From Spirosomataceae bacterium TFI 002 (GTDB lineage: Bacteria > Bacteroidota > Bacteroidia > Cytophagales > Spirosomataceae), in contig LT907983.1 of NCBI GenBank assembly GCA_900230115.1, forward strand, positions 1,984,001 through 2,048,000: 64,000 nt of DNA, written 5' to 3'. The notes beneath the pieces are model-generated. The model had not been told where the DNA came from, did no database searches, and worked only from the letters and a program-made list of their open reading frames with translations. The position numbers were made by a program, and so were the translations under genes. Each line of letters opens with the position of its first letter. Position 1 is the first letter of the stretch. This document shows positions 18,289-27,592 of the stretch, piece by piece.

Positions 18289-19368
18289 ATGAGCCAAAGC
18301 AGCATCACACCAGGCGTAGTTTCTGGAGATCAACTAAATGAATTATTAAAGATTGCCAACCAGAAGAATTTTGCAATGCCAGCGGTTAACGTGGTAAATA
18401 CAAATTCTGTGAACGCAGTAATGGAAGCAGCCAAAGAAGTAAATTCTCCTGTGATCATTCAGTTCTCTAATGGTGGTGGACAATTTTTTGTTGGAAAAGG
18501 AATTTCCAATGAAAACCAACAAGCAGCTATTGCAGGATCTGTAGCAGGTGCAAAATATGTTCATGAAGTAGCAGCACTTTATGGTATTCCTGTAGTACTT
18601 CACACCGACCACTGTGCAAAGAAATTATTGCCTTGGATGGACGGGATGTTAGATGCAGGTGAAAAGTTTTTTGCTGAAACTGGCAAGCCACTTTTTAGTT
18701 CTCACATGATTGACCTTTCTGAAGAGCCAATTGAAGAGAACATTGAGATATGTGCAAAGTACCTAGAGCGTATGTCCAAAATGGGTATGACACTAGAGAT
18801 TGAGCTTGGGGTAACAGGTGGTGAAGAAGACGGCGTTGACAATACTGATATTGATAGCTCGAAACTTTACACTCAACCTAGCGAAGTAGCATATGCTTAT
18901 GAAGTATTGGGTAAAATTTCTCCAAACTTTACAGTAGCAGCAGCTTTTGGAAATGTACACGGTGTTTACAAGCCAGGTAACGTTTCTTTGAAGCCTATCA
19001 TTCTGAAAAACTCTCAAGATTATATCAAAGAGAAATACAACACAGGCGATCAGCCAGTGAATTTCGTTTTCCATGGTGGTTCTGGATCAAGTAGATCAGA
19101 GATCAGAGAAGCGATTGAGTATGGAGCAGTTAAGATGAATATCGATACTGATACACAATGGGCAACTTGGGAAGGAATTTTGAAATATTACAAAGAGAAA
19201 GAAGGTTACCTTCAAACTCAACTTGGAAATCCAGACGGTGCCGATGTTCCTAACAAGAAGAACTACGATCCACGTGTATGGTTAAGAAAAGCAGAGCAAA
19301 ACATGATTGAAAGATTGAAAGTCGCTTTTGAAGACTTGAATTGTATCGATCGTTGTAAAGACCTATAA
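18289..19368 (+). CDS. fba: Class II fructose-bisphosphate aldolase
   Basis: The 359-residue enzyme cleaves fructose 1,6-bisphosphate to dihydroxyacetone phosphate and glyceraldehyde 3-phosphate in glycolysis and runs backward in gluconeogenesis. The length and motifs fit the class IIA (Escherichia FbaA-like) group: FAMPAVNVVN near the start, the zinc-binding HTDHCAKK (about residues 105-112), ELGVTGGEEDGVDN (a class IIA loop), FGNVHGVYKPGN with a second zinc His, and FHGGSGSS for phosphate binding and the third His. The gene stands alone, with 160 bases upstream and a strong terminator downstream, and has codon use like the other well-expressed gene here (fusA). No unusual feature is seen. 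Confidence 0.96.
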   Translation: MSQSSITPGVVSGDQLNELLKIANQKNFAMPAVNVVNTNSVNAVMEAAKEVNSPVIIQFSNGGGQFFVGKGISNENQQAAIAGSVAGAKYVHEVAALYGIPVVLHTDHCAKKLLPWMDGMLDAGEKFFAETGKPLFSSHMIDLSEEPIEENIEICAKYLERMSKMGMTLEIELGVTGGEEDGVDNTDIDSSKLYTQPSEVAYAYEVLGKISPNFTVAAAFGNVHGVYKPGNVSLKPIILKNSQDYIKEKYNTGDQPVNFVFHGGSGSSRSEIREAIEYGAVKMNIDTDTQWATWEGILKYYKEKEGYLQTQLGNPDGADVPNKKNYDPRVWLRKAEQNMIERLKVAFEDLNCIDRCKDL

Positions 19369-19416
19369 TTTCTAAATTAAAGATCTTGACTCGGTCTCGT
19401 ATCGATTCATTTTTTT

Positions 19417-19446
19417 CTCCCACCCATGCGGTGGGAGTTTTTTTTT
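19417..19446 (+). terminator. Rho-independent terminator after fba
   Basis: The 8-bp stem CTCCCACC/GGTGGGAG with a 5-base loop (19417-19437) is followed by a run of nine T. The T run lies only on the plus-strand side, so it serves fba. Confidence 0.9.
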
Positions 19447-19460
19447 CCTAAATCCTTGAT

Positions 19461-19793
19461 TTAAGCCTCACCCATTGGTCCTCCAAAATTCATTGGAAAA
19501 GGAATGGAATCTTGACTTTCTCTAATGGTACCAAAATTATTTTCGTACTTAGAAATATTATCCTGTAGTGCATGAAGCAGACGCTGAGCATGTTCAGGAG
19601 TTAAAATAATTCTAGATTTTACTTTTGCCTTGGGAACACCAGGCATCAGCCTGATAAAGTCAATTACGAACTCAGAATTTGAATGAGCGATCATTGCAAG
19701 ATTTGCATATACCCCCTCAGCCATTTCTTCGGAAAGTTCAATATTAATTTGTTGGTCGTTTTCAAGAGGTAGGTTTTGCTTCGATTTTGCCAT
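19461..19793 (-). CDS. DUF3467 protein
   Basis: The 110-residue soluble protein matches DUF3467, a small family common in Bacteroidota. It has ELSEEMAEGVYANLAMIAHS, EFVIDFIRLMPGVPKAKVKSRIILTPEHAQRLLHALQDN (read in two parts) and a Gly/Pro-rich end. I chose the ATG at 19793 (MAKSKQ); an in-frame ATG lies three codons upstream. Its function is unknown. The family keeps a 'not-in-the-membrane' profile and is often a single gene, as here: it is convergent to fba and divergent to fusA with a 277-base spacer. It has no signal peptide. Confidence 0.88.
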   Translation of the reverse strand: MAKSKQNLPLENDQQINIELSEEMAEGVYANLAMIAHSNSEFVIDFIRLMPGVPKAKVKSRIILTPEHAQRLLHALQDNISKYENNFGTIRESQDSIPFPMNFGGPMGEA

Positions 19794-19961
19794 GACTAGC
19801 ATACTTTAGTGTTAGATTACCAAACTTAGTAAATGTTGATAAGAATAAACAACAGTCTTCAAAAATCTTATTTTATGGATATTAGTTCCAATCTAAATTT
19901 AGAAACTTTTAAAAATGAGCTATTTAGTCCAATAAACCTTCACTTTATTTGAATAAATAGT

Positions 19962-19969
19962 TACCTTTG
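19962..19969 (+). promoter_or_regulatory. Probable fusA promoter -7 element
   Basis: TACCTTTG followed by C fits TAnnTTTG, the form most often seen before strongly expressed genes of this group. It lies about 100 bases before fusA within an A/T-rich spacer. A TTTG occurs upstream, but only 10 bases away, so the -33 element is unclear. Confidence 0.55.
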
Positions 19970-20070
19970 CAGCCCAAAAGCAGAATGTGAGTTTACCGCT
20001 AAGTATAGAAATGTATATAATTCGGCACTTATCATTCATCGCTTATTCAAAAAAAGAAAATAATAATTAA

Positions 20071-22182
20071 ATGGCTCGCGATTTAAATTTTACAAGAAAC
20101 ATTGGTATTGCCGCCCACATTGATGCTGGTAAAACCACAACAACTGAGCGTATTCTCTATTATGGTGGAGTTAGCCACAAAATAGGTGAAGTACACGACG
20201 GTGCTGCAACCATGGACTGGATGGAGCAAGAGCAGGAAAGAGGTATCACAATTACTTCTGCTGCAACTTCTCTTACTTGGAAGTACAAAAATCAAGATTA
20301 TCACATGAACATCATTGATACTCCTGGTCACGTAGATTTCACAGTAGAGGTAAACCGCTCATTGAGAGTATTGGATGGTCTAGTATTCTTGTTTAGTGCT
20401 GTTGACGGCGTTGAGCCACAATCTGAAACTAACTGGAGACTTGCAAACAACTATAACGTTGCTCGTCTTGGTTTCGTTAATAAAATGGACCGCCAAGGTG
20501 CTGACTTCCTGAACGTATGTGCTCAAGTAAAAGAAATGCTTGGTAGCAATGCAGTTCCTCTTCAGTTACCTATCGGAAACGAAGAGCACTTCAAAGGTGT
20601 GGTTGACTTAGTTTACAACAAAGCTATCGTTTGGAACGAAGAAGATAAAGGGATGACCTTTACTGAAATTCCAATCCCAGAAGATATGCTTGAAGATGTA
20701 GCTCAGTGGAGAGAAACACTTCTTGAGTCTGTAGCATCTGTTGACGATTCTTTGATGGAGAAATACTTCGAAGACCCAACTTCTATATCAGCAGAAGAAA
20801 TTATTGCAGCTTTGCGTGAAGCTACTATCAAGTTGGAAATTGTTCCAATGCTTTGTGGTACTGCTTTCAAAAACAAAGGTGTACAAACTATGCTTGATTA
20901 TGTAATGGAGCTATTACCTTCTCCATTGGATAGAAAAGCAATTAAAGGAACTAATCCTGATACTGGCGACGCTATATACAGAGAGGCTGACGAATCACAA
21001 CCATTTGCAGGTCTTGCATTTAAGATCGCAACTGATCCTTTCGTAGGTCGTCTATGTTTTGTAAGAGCTTATTCTGGACTTCTTGAGTCAGGTTCTTATG
21101 TATTGAACAATAGATCAGGAAACAAAGAGCGTATCTCTAGAATTTTCCAAATGCACGCAAACAAGCAAAATCAAATTCCTGCTCTAGGAGCTGGTGATAT
21201 TGCTGCGGTAGTTGGTTTCAAAGATATCAAAACAGGTGATACGCTTTCTGATGAGAAACACCCAATCATTTTGGAATCTATGGTTTTCCCAGATCCAGTT
21301 ATTGGATATGCGATTGAGCCTAAGAAAACAGCTGATCAAGATAAATTCGGTAATGCAATTGCAAAGTTAATCGAAGAGGATCCTACTCTTACAGTAGAAT
21401 CTAACGAAGAAACTGGCCAAACCATTATCCGTGGAATGGGAGAACTTCACCTTGAAATTATCATTGACCGTATGCGTCGTGAGTTCAAAGTTGAGATCAA
21501 CCAAGGTGCTCCTCAAGTAGCTTACAAAGAGGCAGTAACTAAAACTATCGAACACAGAGAGGTTTATAAGAAGCAATCTGGTGGTAGAGGTAAGTTTGCC
21601 GATATCGTTTTTGAAATCGGACCCCGCGATGAGCCAGAAGAAGGAAAAGAGCCAGAGACTGGTTTACAATTCGTAAACAACGTAGTAGGTGGAGCAATTC
21701 CAAGAGAATTTATTCCATCTGTAGAGAAAGGCTTCAAAGAAGCAATGAAAAACGGACCACTTGCTGGTTTCCCAGTTGATTCATTGAAAGTTAGATTATT
21801 CCATGGTTCTTTCCACGATGTGGATTCGGATTCATTCTCTTTCGAAATGGCAGCTAGATTAGCATTTAAAGCATCTGCTAAAATTGCAGGAGCTAAATTG
21901 CTTGAGCCTATCATGTCGGTTGAGATTTTGACTCCAGATGAGTATACTGGACCTATCACTGGTGATATGAACCGTAGAAGAGGAATAATGAGAGGTATGG
22001 ATACAAAGCAAGGATCTCAAGTGATCAAAGCATTTGTGCCACTTTCTGAGCTATTTGGTTATGTTACTGACTTGAGAACTATTTCTTCTGGTCGTGCAAC
22101 TGCCAACCTTACTTTCGCTCACTACGACTTCGTTCCGCAAAACCTTGCAGATGACGTAATCAAGAAAGAAAGCGGATCTTAA
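20071..22182 (+). CDS. fusA: Translation elongation factor G
   Basis: The 703-residue GTPase moves tRNAs and mRNA through the ribosome after peptide bond formation. The G1 motif AHIDAGKTT (residues 15-23), the switch region [12 protein letters not shown]3 DTPGHVDF and G4 NKMDRQGAD are all present. Domain IV carries the usual [15 protein letters not shown] block, and domain V ends in [15 protein letters not shown]. The full length and complete motifs point to the housekeeping copy, active in both translocation and recycling. It stands alone rather than in the str operon with rpsL, rpsG and tuf, at least in this window. It has its own promoter and a strong terminator shared with ftsZ from the other side. 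Confidence 0.97.
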   Translation: MARDLNFTRNIGIAAHIDAGKTTTTERILYYGGVSHKIGEVHDGAATMDWMEQEQERGITITSAATSLTWKYKNQDYHMNIIDTPGHVDFTVEVNRSLRVLDGLVFLFSAVDGVEPQSETNWRLANNYNVARLGFVNKMDRQGADFLNVCAQVKEMLGSNAVPLQLPIGNEEHFKGVVDLVYNKAIVWNEEDKGMTFTEIPIPEDMLEDVAQWRETLLESVASVDDSLMEKYFEDPTSISAEEIIAALREATIKLEIVPMLCGTAFKNKGVQTMLDYVMELLPSPLDRKAIKGTNPDTGDAIYREADESQPFAGLAFKIATDPFVGRLCFVRAYSGLLESGSYVLNNRSGNKERISRIFQMHANKQNQIPALGAGDIAAVVGFKDIKTGDTLSDEKHPIILESMVFPDPVIGYAIEPKKTADQDKFGNAIAKLIEEDPTLTVESNEETGQTIIRGMGELHLEIIIDRMRREFKVEINQGAPQVAYKEAVTKTIEHREVYKKQSGGRGKFADIVFEIGPRDEPEEGKEPETGLQFVNNVVGGAIPREFIPSVEKGFKEAMKNGPLAGFPVDSLKVRLFHGSFHDVDSDSFSFEMAARLAFKASAKIAGAKLLEPIMSVEILTPDEYTGPITGDMNRRRGIMRGMDTKQGSQVIKAFVPLSELFGYVTDLRTISSGRATANLTFAHYDFVPQNLADDVIKKESGS

Positions 22183-22206
22183 TTTTTAAGACCACAATTC
22201 ATATAA

Positions 22207-22240
22207 AAAGAGCGTGTTTCATTGAAACACGCTCTTTTTT
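22207..22240. terminator. Bidirectional terminator between fusA and ftsZ
   Basis: A 14-bp perfect stem, AAAGAGCGTGTTTC/GAAACACGCTCTTT, with a 3-base loop has A on its left and T on its right. It can end fusA on the plus strand and ftsZ on the minus strand. Confidence 0.92.
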
Positions 22241-22260
22241 TTAGTCCTTATTGCTGATTA

Positions 22261-23589
22261 TTATGGCTTTACTCCACTTAATCGTTCCTCTACGGTAGTA
22301 AATATCATGTTCTCTACAGGTATTTCTTCCACTCCTCTCAAGTGAATACCATATCGCTCGTAAGAAGGCTCTTCTGTTAAATCCTTAACCGATATTGAAC
22401 CGTTGGTATAGTCCTCTACTGTTTGAAACAATTTCTCTTGGCTTCCAAAAAGCGAAATTTGAGGCCCCTTTGGCTTTGCAGTAGATCTTCTTTTTAAAGA
22501 ACTAGGAGTCGCTGCTTTATTAATTGCGTTGAAAGCATCTTCTGGAGATTTCTCTTCTGTCTTAGATGGCTCATAGAATTCATTCCCCATTTCTGTAATA
22601 CCTGCAGCTACAATGGTAATGCGAAGCTTATCACCCAAACTACGATCAACAGAATATCCGTGCTTCACGATTTTGGCTTTGGTCTTAATCTGGCTTTCTA
22701 TTATTTTCATAATCATAGCCTGATCTTTCATTTTGATCTGGTACTCTGGCTTCTCGTCAGAGTGAGAAATAGAAACCAATAATCTTTTCGAACCTTTAAT
22801 ATTATTGTTTTGAAGCAATGGAGACTTCAATGCTTCCTTCACGGCCTCTTCAGCTCTGTTAGGCCCAGATGCTTCAGCAGAACCCATCACGGCTTGTCCA
22901 GCATCTTTTAAGACCGTTTTAACATCGGCATAATCCAAGTTGATGATTCCTGGCCTAGTTATCAACTCTGCAATGCTTTTTACTCCATTAGCAAGGACTC
23001 TATCTGCTTTTTCGAAAGCCTCCTGAATATTCATATCAGGATACAACTCTTCAAGTCGATCGTTTTTAACAATCAGAACTGTATCACAATGCTCTTTCAT
23101 TCGCTCTATTCCCTCTAGAGCTTGCTCTATTTTCTCTGTCCCTTCCCAATTAAATGGATCAGTAACAACGCCAATAGTAAGCATGTTTCGTTTTTTTGCA
23201 ATTCTTGCGATTACTGGTGCGGCTCCTGTACCTGTTCCACCACCCATCCCTGCGGTAATAAATACCATTTCGGTGGGTTCGTCAAAAATCTTATAAAGCA
23301 CATCTTCGCTCTCAATAGCGGCTAACTCTCCCACCTTAGGTTGAGCCCCAGCTCCTAAGCCCTTGGTAAGTTCAATGCCCAGTTGAATACGTTTAATATC
23401 TTCAGGAAGCTTTCTTAGTACCTGTAAGTCGGTATTGCAGGCTACAATATCCACATCGTGAATACCCATTTTGTGCATTGTCTGAATGGCGTTTCCGCCT
23501 GCACCTCCCACACCTATTACTTTTATTATTTTTGGCATTCCGTTCTGGAAGTCCATTTCAAAATCTTGATCGTATACCATATCTGACAT
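22261..23589 (-). CDS. ftsZ: Cell division protein FtsZ
   Basis: FtsZ is the tubulin-like GTPase that forms the division ring. The start is ATG at 23589; a TTG just before it is less likely. The 442-residue protein shows the nucleotide motif IKVIGVGGAGGNAI (about residues 22-35), the tubulin signature GGGTGTGAAPVIA, the T7 loop NLDYADVKTVL and a C-terminal extension of about 110 residues. The last 30 residues (ERYGIHLRGVEEIPVEN and onward) are conserved-looking and are a candidate partner-binding tail for FtsA. It is the last gene of the leftward division unit, six bases after ftsA, and ends at a strong bidirectional terminator. Confidence 0.97.
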   Translation of the reverse strand: MSDMVYDQDFEMDFQNGMPKIIKVIGVGGAGGNAIQTMHKMGIHDVDIVACNTDLQVLRKLPEDIKRIQLGIELTKGLGAGAQPKVGELAAIESEDVLYKIFDEPTEMVFITAGMGGGTGTGAAPVIARIAKKRNMLTIGVVTDPFNWEGTEKIEQALEGIERMKEHCDTVLIVKNDRLEELYPDMNIQEAFEKADRVLANGVKSIAELITRPGIINLDYADVKTVLKDAGQAVMGSAEASGPNRAEEAVKEALKSPLLQNNNIKGSKRLLVSISHSDEKPEYQIKMKDQAMIMKIIESQIKTKAKIVKHGYSVDRSLGDKLRITIVAAGITEMGNEFYEPSKTEEKSPEDAFNAINKAATPSSLKRRSTAKPKGPQISLFGSQEKLFQTVEDYTNGSISVKDLTEEPSYERYGIHLRGVEEIPVENMIFTTVEERLSGVKP

Positions 23590-23595
23590 CAATTT

Positions 23596-24921
23596 TTAGT
23601 CTGCGTAACGTTGATCTAAATTATCTCCACCAAAAAACTTATTTAAGAAGCTTTTTCCAATGTGCCCTGATCGTTGTTGCTTAGACGATCCGTTTATCTT
23701 CAATGTTTTAAACCTATTATCAAAAGGAATTAATTGAGAAAGGGTAAGCCCTACCACTGTGGAAAATCGTGGGTGAGCCAACTCTAAATTTGCCGTGCTG
23801 CTTACATTGCGAGTAGAAACACCTATTCTTACAGCGTCACTTGCAAATTCTTTTCGTACCAATTGTGTAACTACTGGAATTGAAGCCATTTCACCGGCCA
23901 AAATGATACCTCGTTGTGGTAACTGATTTATTCCTGCATTTAACATCGTATGATGGGCTATAGAAATTATTTCTTTCAACCTCCACTCTGCTACTTCGGC
24001 TACACTTTTCTCTAAAAAACGTTTCGAAGGAAGTCCGTCTTTGTTTAGCAAAGTCATGATTTCGTTGATCTCAATCTCTTTGCTTTCTCTTACCATGCAT
24101 GCCCTTTTGAGGTTTTCGGCCTCCGTGTTATTCACCTGAAAAGCCTTTTGTATATCTTGAGTAATGTTATCACTACCAAATGGTATCACCGAAATTAACC
24201 TCGGGCTGTTATTTTGATAAACAGATATTTTAGTTAGTCCCGCACCAATATTACAAATCACTACACCTTCGCTTTTATCTTCTTCGGTTAAAAGCGAAAA
24301 TATATCTGCCAGAGGGCTGTAAACTAAGTTCTCTATGATCACAGGCGACTTACTCTTTGTTCCTTGCATTTCAACACCTCTGAGAGCATCATAGTACTCA
24401 TCCAAGTACTTAGGAGCTATAAAGATATTCTTTACATCACATGTTAGTTTATTTACTGTGTTACCTATTGGATTACGCGAAGATCGCTTTTCGTCCCCAT
24501 AAAAATCAGTAGGTAAAGCATGTATCAACTCTTTATCTCTTGTGTTTTCTTTGAAACCCTCTTTTGCCTTAAACAGGATGTTTTCTATCGTCGCATTGCT
24601 GATTGTAAACTTTTCCCCTTTGTCATGAACATAGTCCTCTTTCTTAATATTTGAGCCTATTTCAGGAATACTAATACTGACATTTATTTTATCAATCACA
24701 TGGTCGAATCGCTCCGAAAGGCTTGCCAAAACCTTATTAATAGTACGTGAAGTATTTTCGCTGTTTACTATTTTACCATAGCTTATAGCTTCATACTCAT
24801 TACTGTACGGCTCTTCTTCGTACCCTAATATTGAAACTTTAGCATATTCCCGATAAGCTAAAACCGCTCTTACTTTTGAGGTGCCAATATCGACTCCAAT
24901 AGCATAATTTATTTCTGACAT
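23596..24921 (-). CDS. ftsA: Cell division protein FtsA
   Basis: The 441-residue actin-like ATPase ties FtsZ to the membrane. The phosphate-1 motif is YAIGVDIGTSKVRAVL (residues 6-21), the second motif is VVICNIGAGLTKIS and the adenosine motif is IILAGEMASIP. The C-terminus has a Ser/Lys/Gln-rich linker and ends LNKFFGGDNLDQRYAD. The LNKFFGG part could form the short amphipathic membrane helix, though it is less hydrophobic than the classical one. It starts 12 bases after ftsQ and is followed closely by ftsZ, the normal Bacteroidota order. Confidence 0.94.
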   Translation of the reverse strand: MSEINYAIGVDIGTSKVRAVLAYREYAKVSILGYEEEPYSNEYEAISYGKIVNSENTSRTINKVLASLSERFDHVIDKINVSISIPEIGSNIKKEDYVHDKGEKFTISNATIENILFKAKEGFKENTRDKELIHALPTDFYGDEKRSSRNPIGNTVNKLTCDVKNIFIAPKYLDEYYDALRGVEMQGTKSKSPVIIENLVYSPLADIFSLLTEEDKSEGVVICNIGAGLTKISVYQNNSPRLISVIPFGSDNITQDIQKAFQVNNTEAENLKRACMVRESKEIEINEIMTLLNKDGLPSKRFLEKSVAEVAEWRLKEIISIAHHTMLNAGINQLPQRGIILAGEMASIPVVTQLVRKEFASDAVRIGVSTRNVSSTANLELAHPRFSTVVGLTLSQLIPFDNRFKTLKINGSSKQQRSGHIGKSFLNKFFGGDNLDQRYAD

Positions 24922-24933
24922 GTCGGTGGATTT

Positions 24934-25695
24934 TTAGTTTTTACAAACTATCTGGTTTTTGTAATGAATATCTATTTCTTGGAACTGCCCCCACTCTTGA
25001 GTAGGTAAAATCTTTTTATAAAAAACCATCAACTTCTTCAGTTTGCCTTCTATATCATCTGGACGCCCAAATTTCACTAACTGATCGCCAGTAATTGTCA
25101 AAAAGTTAATTGACTTATCACTAGATACAAACATTCTTGAGATTTCTGCATTCCAAAAACGATTTGCTTTAATTGATTTTATTAGATTGATAAGGTCGGC
25201 ATCCTTTTCGGGATCAAGTGCAGTTTTGTTTTCAAAATAATCACCTGAGATTAACATAACTCTTGCACTGTAATATTTAGAAAGGGGGAAAAAACCTCCT
25301 TCTGCATCCATATAGTAGTCTGGGCCAAACTTTTTAAGAATCCTTGCGTATGGCAAATATGGTTTTGCTTTAATATTTATATTACCCTGTAGGTCTCCAA
25401 AAACTTCGCAGCTTTGAATTTGCTTTATTCTCAAAACTTCCTTCTCAACTTCGCTTAGCTTTATTTGAGAAAGTAACTTGCCTTCAAGCGGTTCCATTCC
25501 GTTTCTTGTGATGTAATTAGTAACATCACTAGGCGAAATGAAGAATTCATCATCTCCTCCTATTAATTCTACTTTGATTCCATTGCAACGTTTGGTTTGG
25601 TCCGCATTGTTTTCAAAAGCGATCAAAAAGACTAGTCCACAAAGGCCTAGACCGCTGAGGACATACTCGATTATTTTCTGTGTTGTGTTTTTCAT
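24934..25695 (-). CDS. ftsQ: Cell division protein FtsQ/DivIB
   Basis: The 253-residue bitopic protein has a short cytoplasmic tail, one membrane helix (about residues 9-26, EYVLSGLGLCGLVFLIAF) and a periplasmic part with a POTRA domain (about 40-110, IKVELIGGDDEFFISPSDVTNYI) and the FtsQ beta domain (about 115-245). FtsQ joins early cytoplasmic and late periplasmic division proteins. It shows low conservation, as normal in Bacteroidota; the call relies on topology, the POTRA-like region and the position in front of ftsA. The gene ahead of it, 11 bases away, is not the expected murC but a transferase-like gene. Confidence 0.88.
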   Translation of the reverse strand: MKNTTQKIIEYVLSGLGLCGLVFLIAFENNADQTKRCNGIKVELIGGDDEFFISPSDVTNYITRNGMEPLEGKLLSQIKLSEVEKEVLRIKQIQSCEVFGDLQGNINIKAKPYLPYARILKKFGPDYYMDAEGGFFPLSKYYSARVMLISGDYFENKTALDPEKDADLINLIKSIKANRFWNAEISRMFVSSDKSINFLTITGDQLVKFGRPDDIEGKLKKLMVFYKKILPTQEWGQFQEIDIHYKNQIVCKN

Positions 25696-25706
25696 AGGTG
25701 CACGTA

Positions 25707-26483
25707 TTATAGATTATTCAAAAATTCACTCTTATTTTCTAACATTTTAAATCTATCTGATGGCAAAGTCTCTAGATCATTTTGGCACCAATTCTTTAAA
25801 ACCTTATTGTCGTTGTTCCATTTTTGCCCATCCCAAAACTCCAATCCTCTATGGTCGCGAATTTTGTAAAGAGCTGCAGGCTTATAGGCTGTCCCTAAAT
25901 AAGCATGAGACTTCCCGTTTTCTTTTGCCCAATTGATCAAACTCCACATCATGTACTTTCCAAGCGAGTGTGATTTCATGTATTCAGTATCAAAGAAAGC
26001 AAACCAGTAGTGAAGTAAAGTGTCATTTATAGCACACAAAACATATCCCAAAGTTTTCTCATTATTGTAAAACCTCATTATATGCGAACCCAAAGGCTTG
26101 GACAAAATATAGTTCCAACGCTCTTGGTTCATGTTGTCGTCACCTATTCGCTCCTTGATGTAGTCTGAGCAAAAGGAATTAAAGTCTGAATCTTCTAAAT
26201 CGAATTTCTCTTTTTCTATTACTTCTAATTGCACCCCTAAAGGCTCTATTAACCTCCCTACCCTTCTGTTTTCTGACGTGTCGCTAAACTCGGCTAAATT
26301 TACTCTTAAACTTCTAGCTCCATAAAATACCTCTTGCTCTATTGATAAGTCTCCTGTATACGGCAAAAAACCTTGGTCGTAAATTGGACTTAGACTTTCC
26401 AAACCTTCTCTCATAGCATAAATTGCATACGAAAAAGTATAGGTATTATAATCGACGTTATTTTCAGAAAAGAATACTTTCAT
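25707..26483 (-). CDS. GNAT-fold protein resembling aminoacyl-tRNA-protein transferases, in the murC position
   Basis: The 258-residue cytoplasmic protein has no membrane helix. Its C-terminal half resembles the catalytic domain of arginyl- or leucyl-tRNA-protein transferases (ATE1/Bpt type): HYWFAFFDTEYMKSHSLGKYMMWSLINWAK (in two parts) is followed by YLGTAYKPAALYKIRDHRGLEFWDG. The N-terminal half has PIYDQGFLPYTG and a GARSLRVNL motif that fit the same layout, but without the Cys-rich start of ATE1. Such enzymes move an amino acid from tRNA onto a protein N-terminus; the same fold in Fem proteins adds amino acids to peptidoglycan precursors. It overlaps murG by 4 bases (ATGA) and precedes ftsQ by 11 bases, so it is made with cell wall enzymes. 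Protein arginylation or leucylation, or a wall-bridge role, remain open; the family call is moderate. Confidence 0.65.
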   Translation of the reverse strand: MKVFFSENNVDYNTYTFSYAIYAMREGLESLSPIYDQGFLPYTGDLSIEQEVFYGARSLRVNLAEFSDTSENRRVGRLIEPLGVQLEVIEKEKFDLEDSDFNSFCSDYIKERIGDDNMNQERWNYILSKPLGSHIMRFYNNEKTLGYVLCAINDTLLHYWFAFFDTEYMKSHSLGKYMMWSLINWAKENGKSHAYLGTAYKPAALYKIRDHRGLEFWDGQKWNNDNKVLKNWCQNDLETLPSDRFKMLENKSEFLNNL

Positions 26484-27592
26484 TTATTTACTTTCAATAT
26501 TTCCTCAATCTCTTTTACAATTAATTCAGCTGCCTGAGGTCTTGCAAGCTTCTTTATATTTTGTGCTAATTTCTCTTTTTGGCTTTCGTTTCCAACCAGA
26601 CTCAAAGCTGCTTCAACTAGTTCTTCGTTCACATTTTTGTCCTTCACCAAAATTGCCGCATCCTGATTTACTAGACTCAGTGCGTTCATTGTTTGGTGAT
26701 CTTCTGCAGCATTAGGAAAAGGAACTAAAACAGCCGGCTTGGCTGTAAGACACAGTTCCGAAACCGAAAGTGCTCCTGCTCGTGAAATCACTACATCCGC
26801 TGCAGAATATGCCTCATCCATATTGTAGATAAAGTCAGAAACGTAGCAATCATTCATTTTGCTTTCATGAACAATGTTTTTAGCCTTGTCCACAAATCCT
26901 TTCCCTGTTTGCCATATCAACTGACAATCAGCTTGTTTGAATTTATCAATTCCAGCTGCAATTGCTTTATTTACGCTCAATGCACCTTGGCTTCCTCCTA
27001 TTACTAAAATTGTTTTTTTCTCAGGATTAAGACCAAAAGCTCCTCTAGCCCCACCCTGAGAAACCTTAATATCAATCAAGTCCTTTCGTACAGGATTACC
27101 AGTAAAGGCAATCTTTTCTTTAGAAAAAAACTTTTCCATTTCAGGATAGGCAACACATATCTTTTTGGCTTTCTTGGATAACCATTTATTAGTTATACCT
27201 GCATAAGAATTTTGTTCTTGTATTAACGTTGGAACTCCTCTCCAGTTTGCTACCAATAACGTAGGTCCACTTGCATAGCCGCCAACACCTATTGCTATAT
27301 CTGGATCAAAACTCTTAACCAATCCGTACGCCTTTAAAATACTCTTCACAAACTTGAAAGGGAAACCCAAATTCGCAATCATATTTGATCTATTGATACC
27401 AGCAATAGGTAACCCAATAATCTCGTATCCTGCTTTGGGAACCTTCTCCATCTCCATTTTACCTAATGCACCTACAAAAAGAATTTGAGCTTCAGGAAAT
27501 TGAACCTTTACCTCATTTGCAATCGCAACAGCAGGGTAAATATGCCCGCCTGTTCCTCCTCCACTAATCAATATTTTGAGAGTATTTTTCAT
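26480..27592 (-). CDS. murG: UDP-N-acetylglucosamine--lipid I GlcNAc transferase MurG
   Basis: The 370-residue glycosyltransferase (GT28) adds GlcNAc to lipid I to make lipid II on the inner face of the membrane. The N-terminal G loop is ISGGGTGGHIYPAVAIA (residues 9-25), and a second loop is GVGGYASGP. The UDP-GlcNAc site is made of GGSQGALSVN, the VISRAGALSVSEL block and PFPNAAEDHQTMNA with Gln. All are typical of MurG. The start shares one base with the ftsW stop (TAATG), and the stop overlaps the next gene, so the order ftsW-murG is translationally coupled. Confidence 0.96.
   Translation of the reverse strand: MKNTLKILISGGGTGGHIYPAVAIANEVKVQFPEAQILFVGALGKMEMEKVPKAGYEIIGLPIAGINRSNMIANLGFPFKFVKSILKAYGLVKSFDPDIAIGVGGYASGPTLLVANWRGVPTLIQEQNSYAGITNKWLSKKAKKICVAYPEMEKFFSKEKIAFTGNPVRKDLIDIKVSQGGARGAFGLNPEKKTILVIGGSQGALSVNKAIAAGIDKFKQADCQLIWQTGKGFVDKAKNIVHESKMNDCYVSDFIYNMDEAYSAADVVISRAGALSVSELCLTAKPAVLVPFPNAAEDHQTMNALSLVNQDAAILVKDKNVNEELVEAALSLVGNESQKEKLAQNIKKLARPQAAELIVKEIEEILKVNK

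Noticed and set aside
21564-21959. 131-codon minus-strand frame inside fusA
   Set aside because: It lies within the conserved EF-G gene and follows its codon bias; no sign of a real gene.
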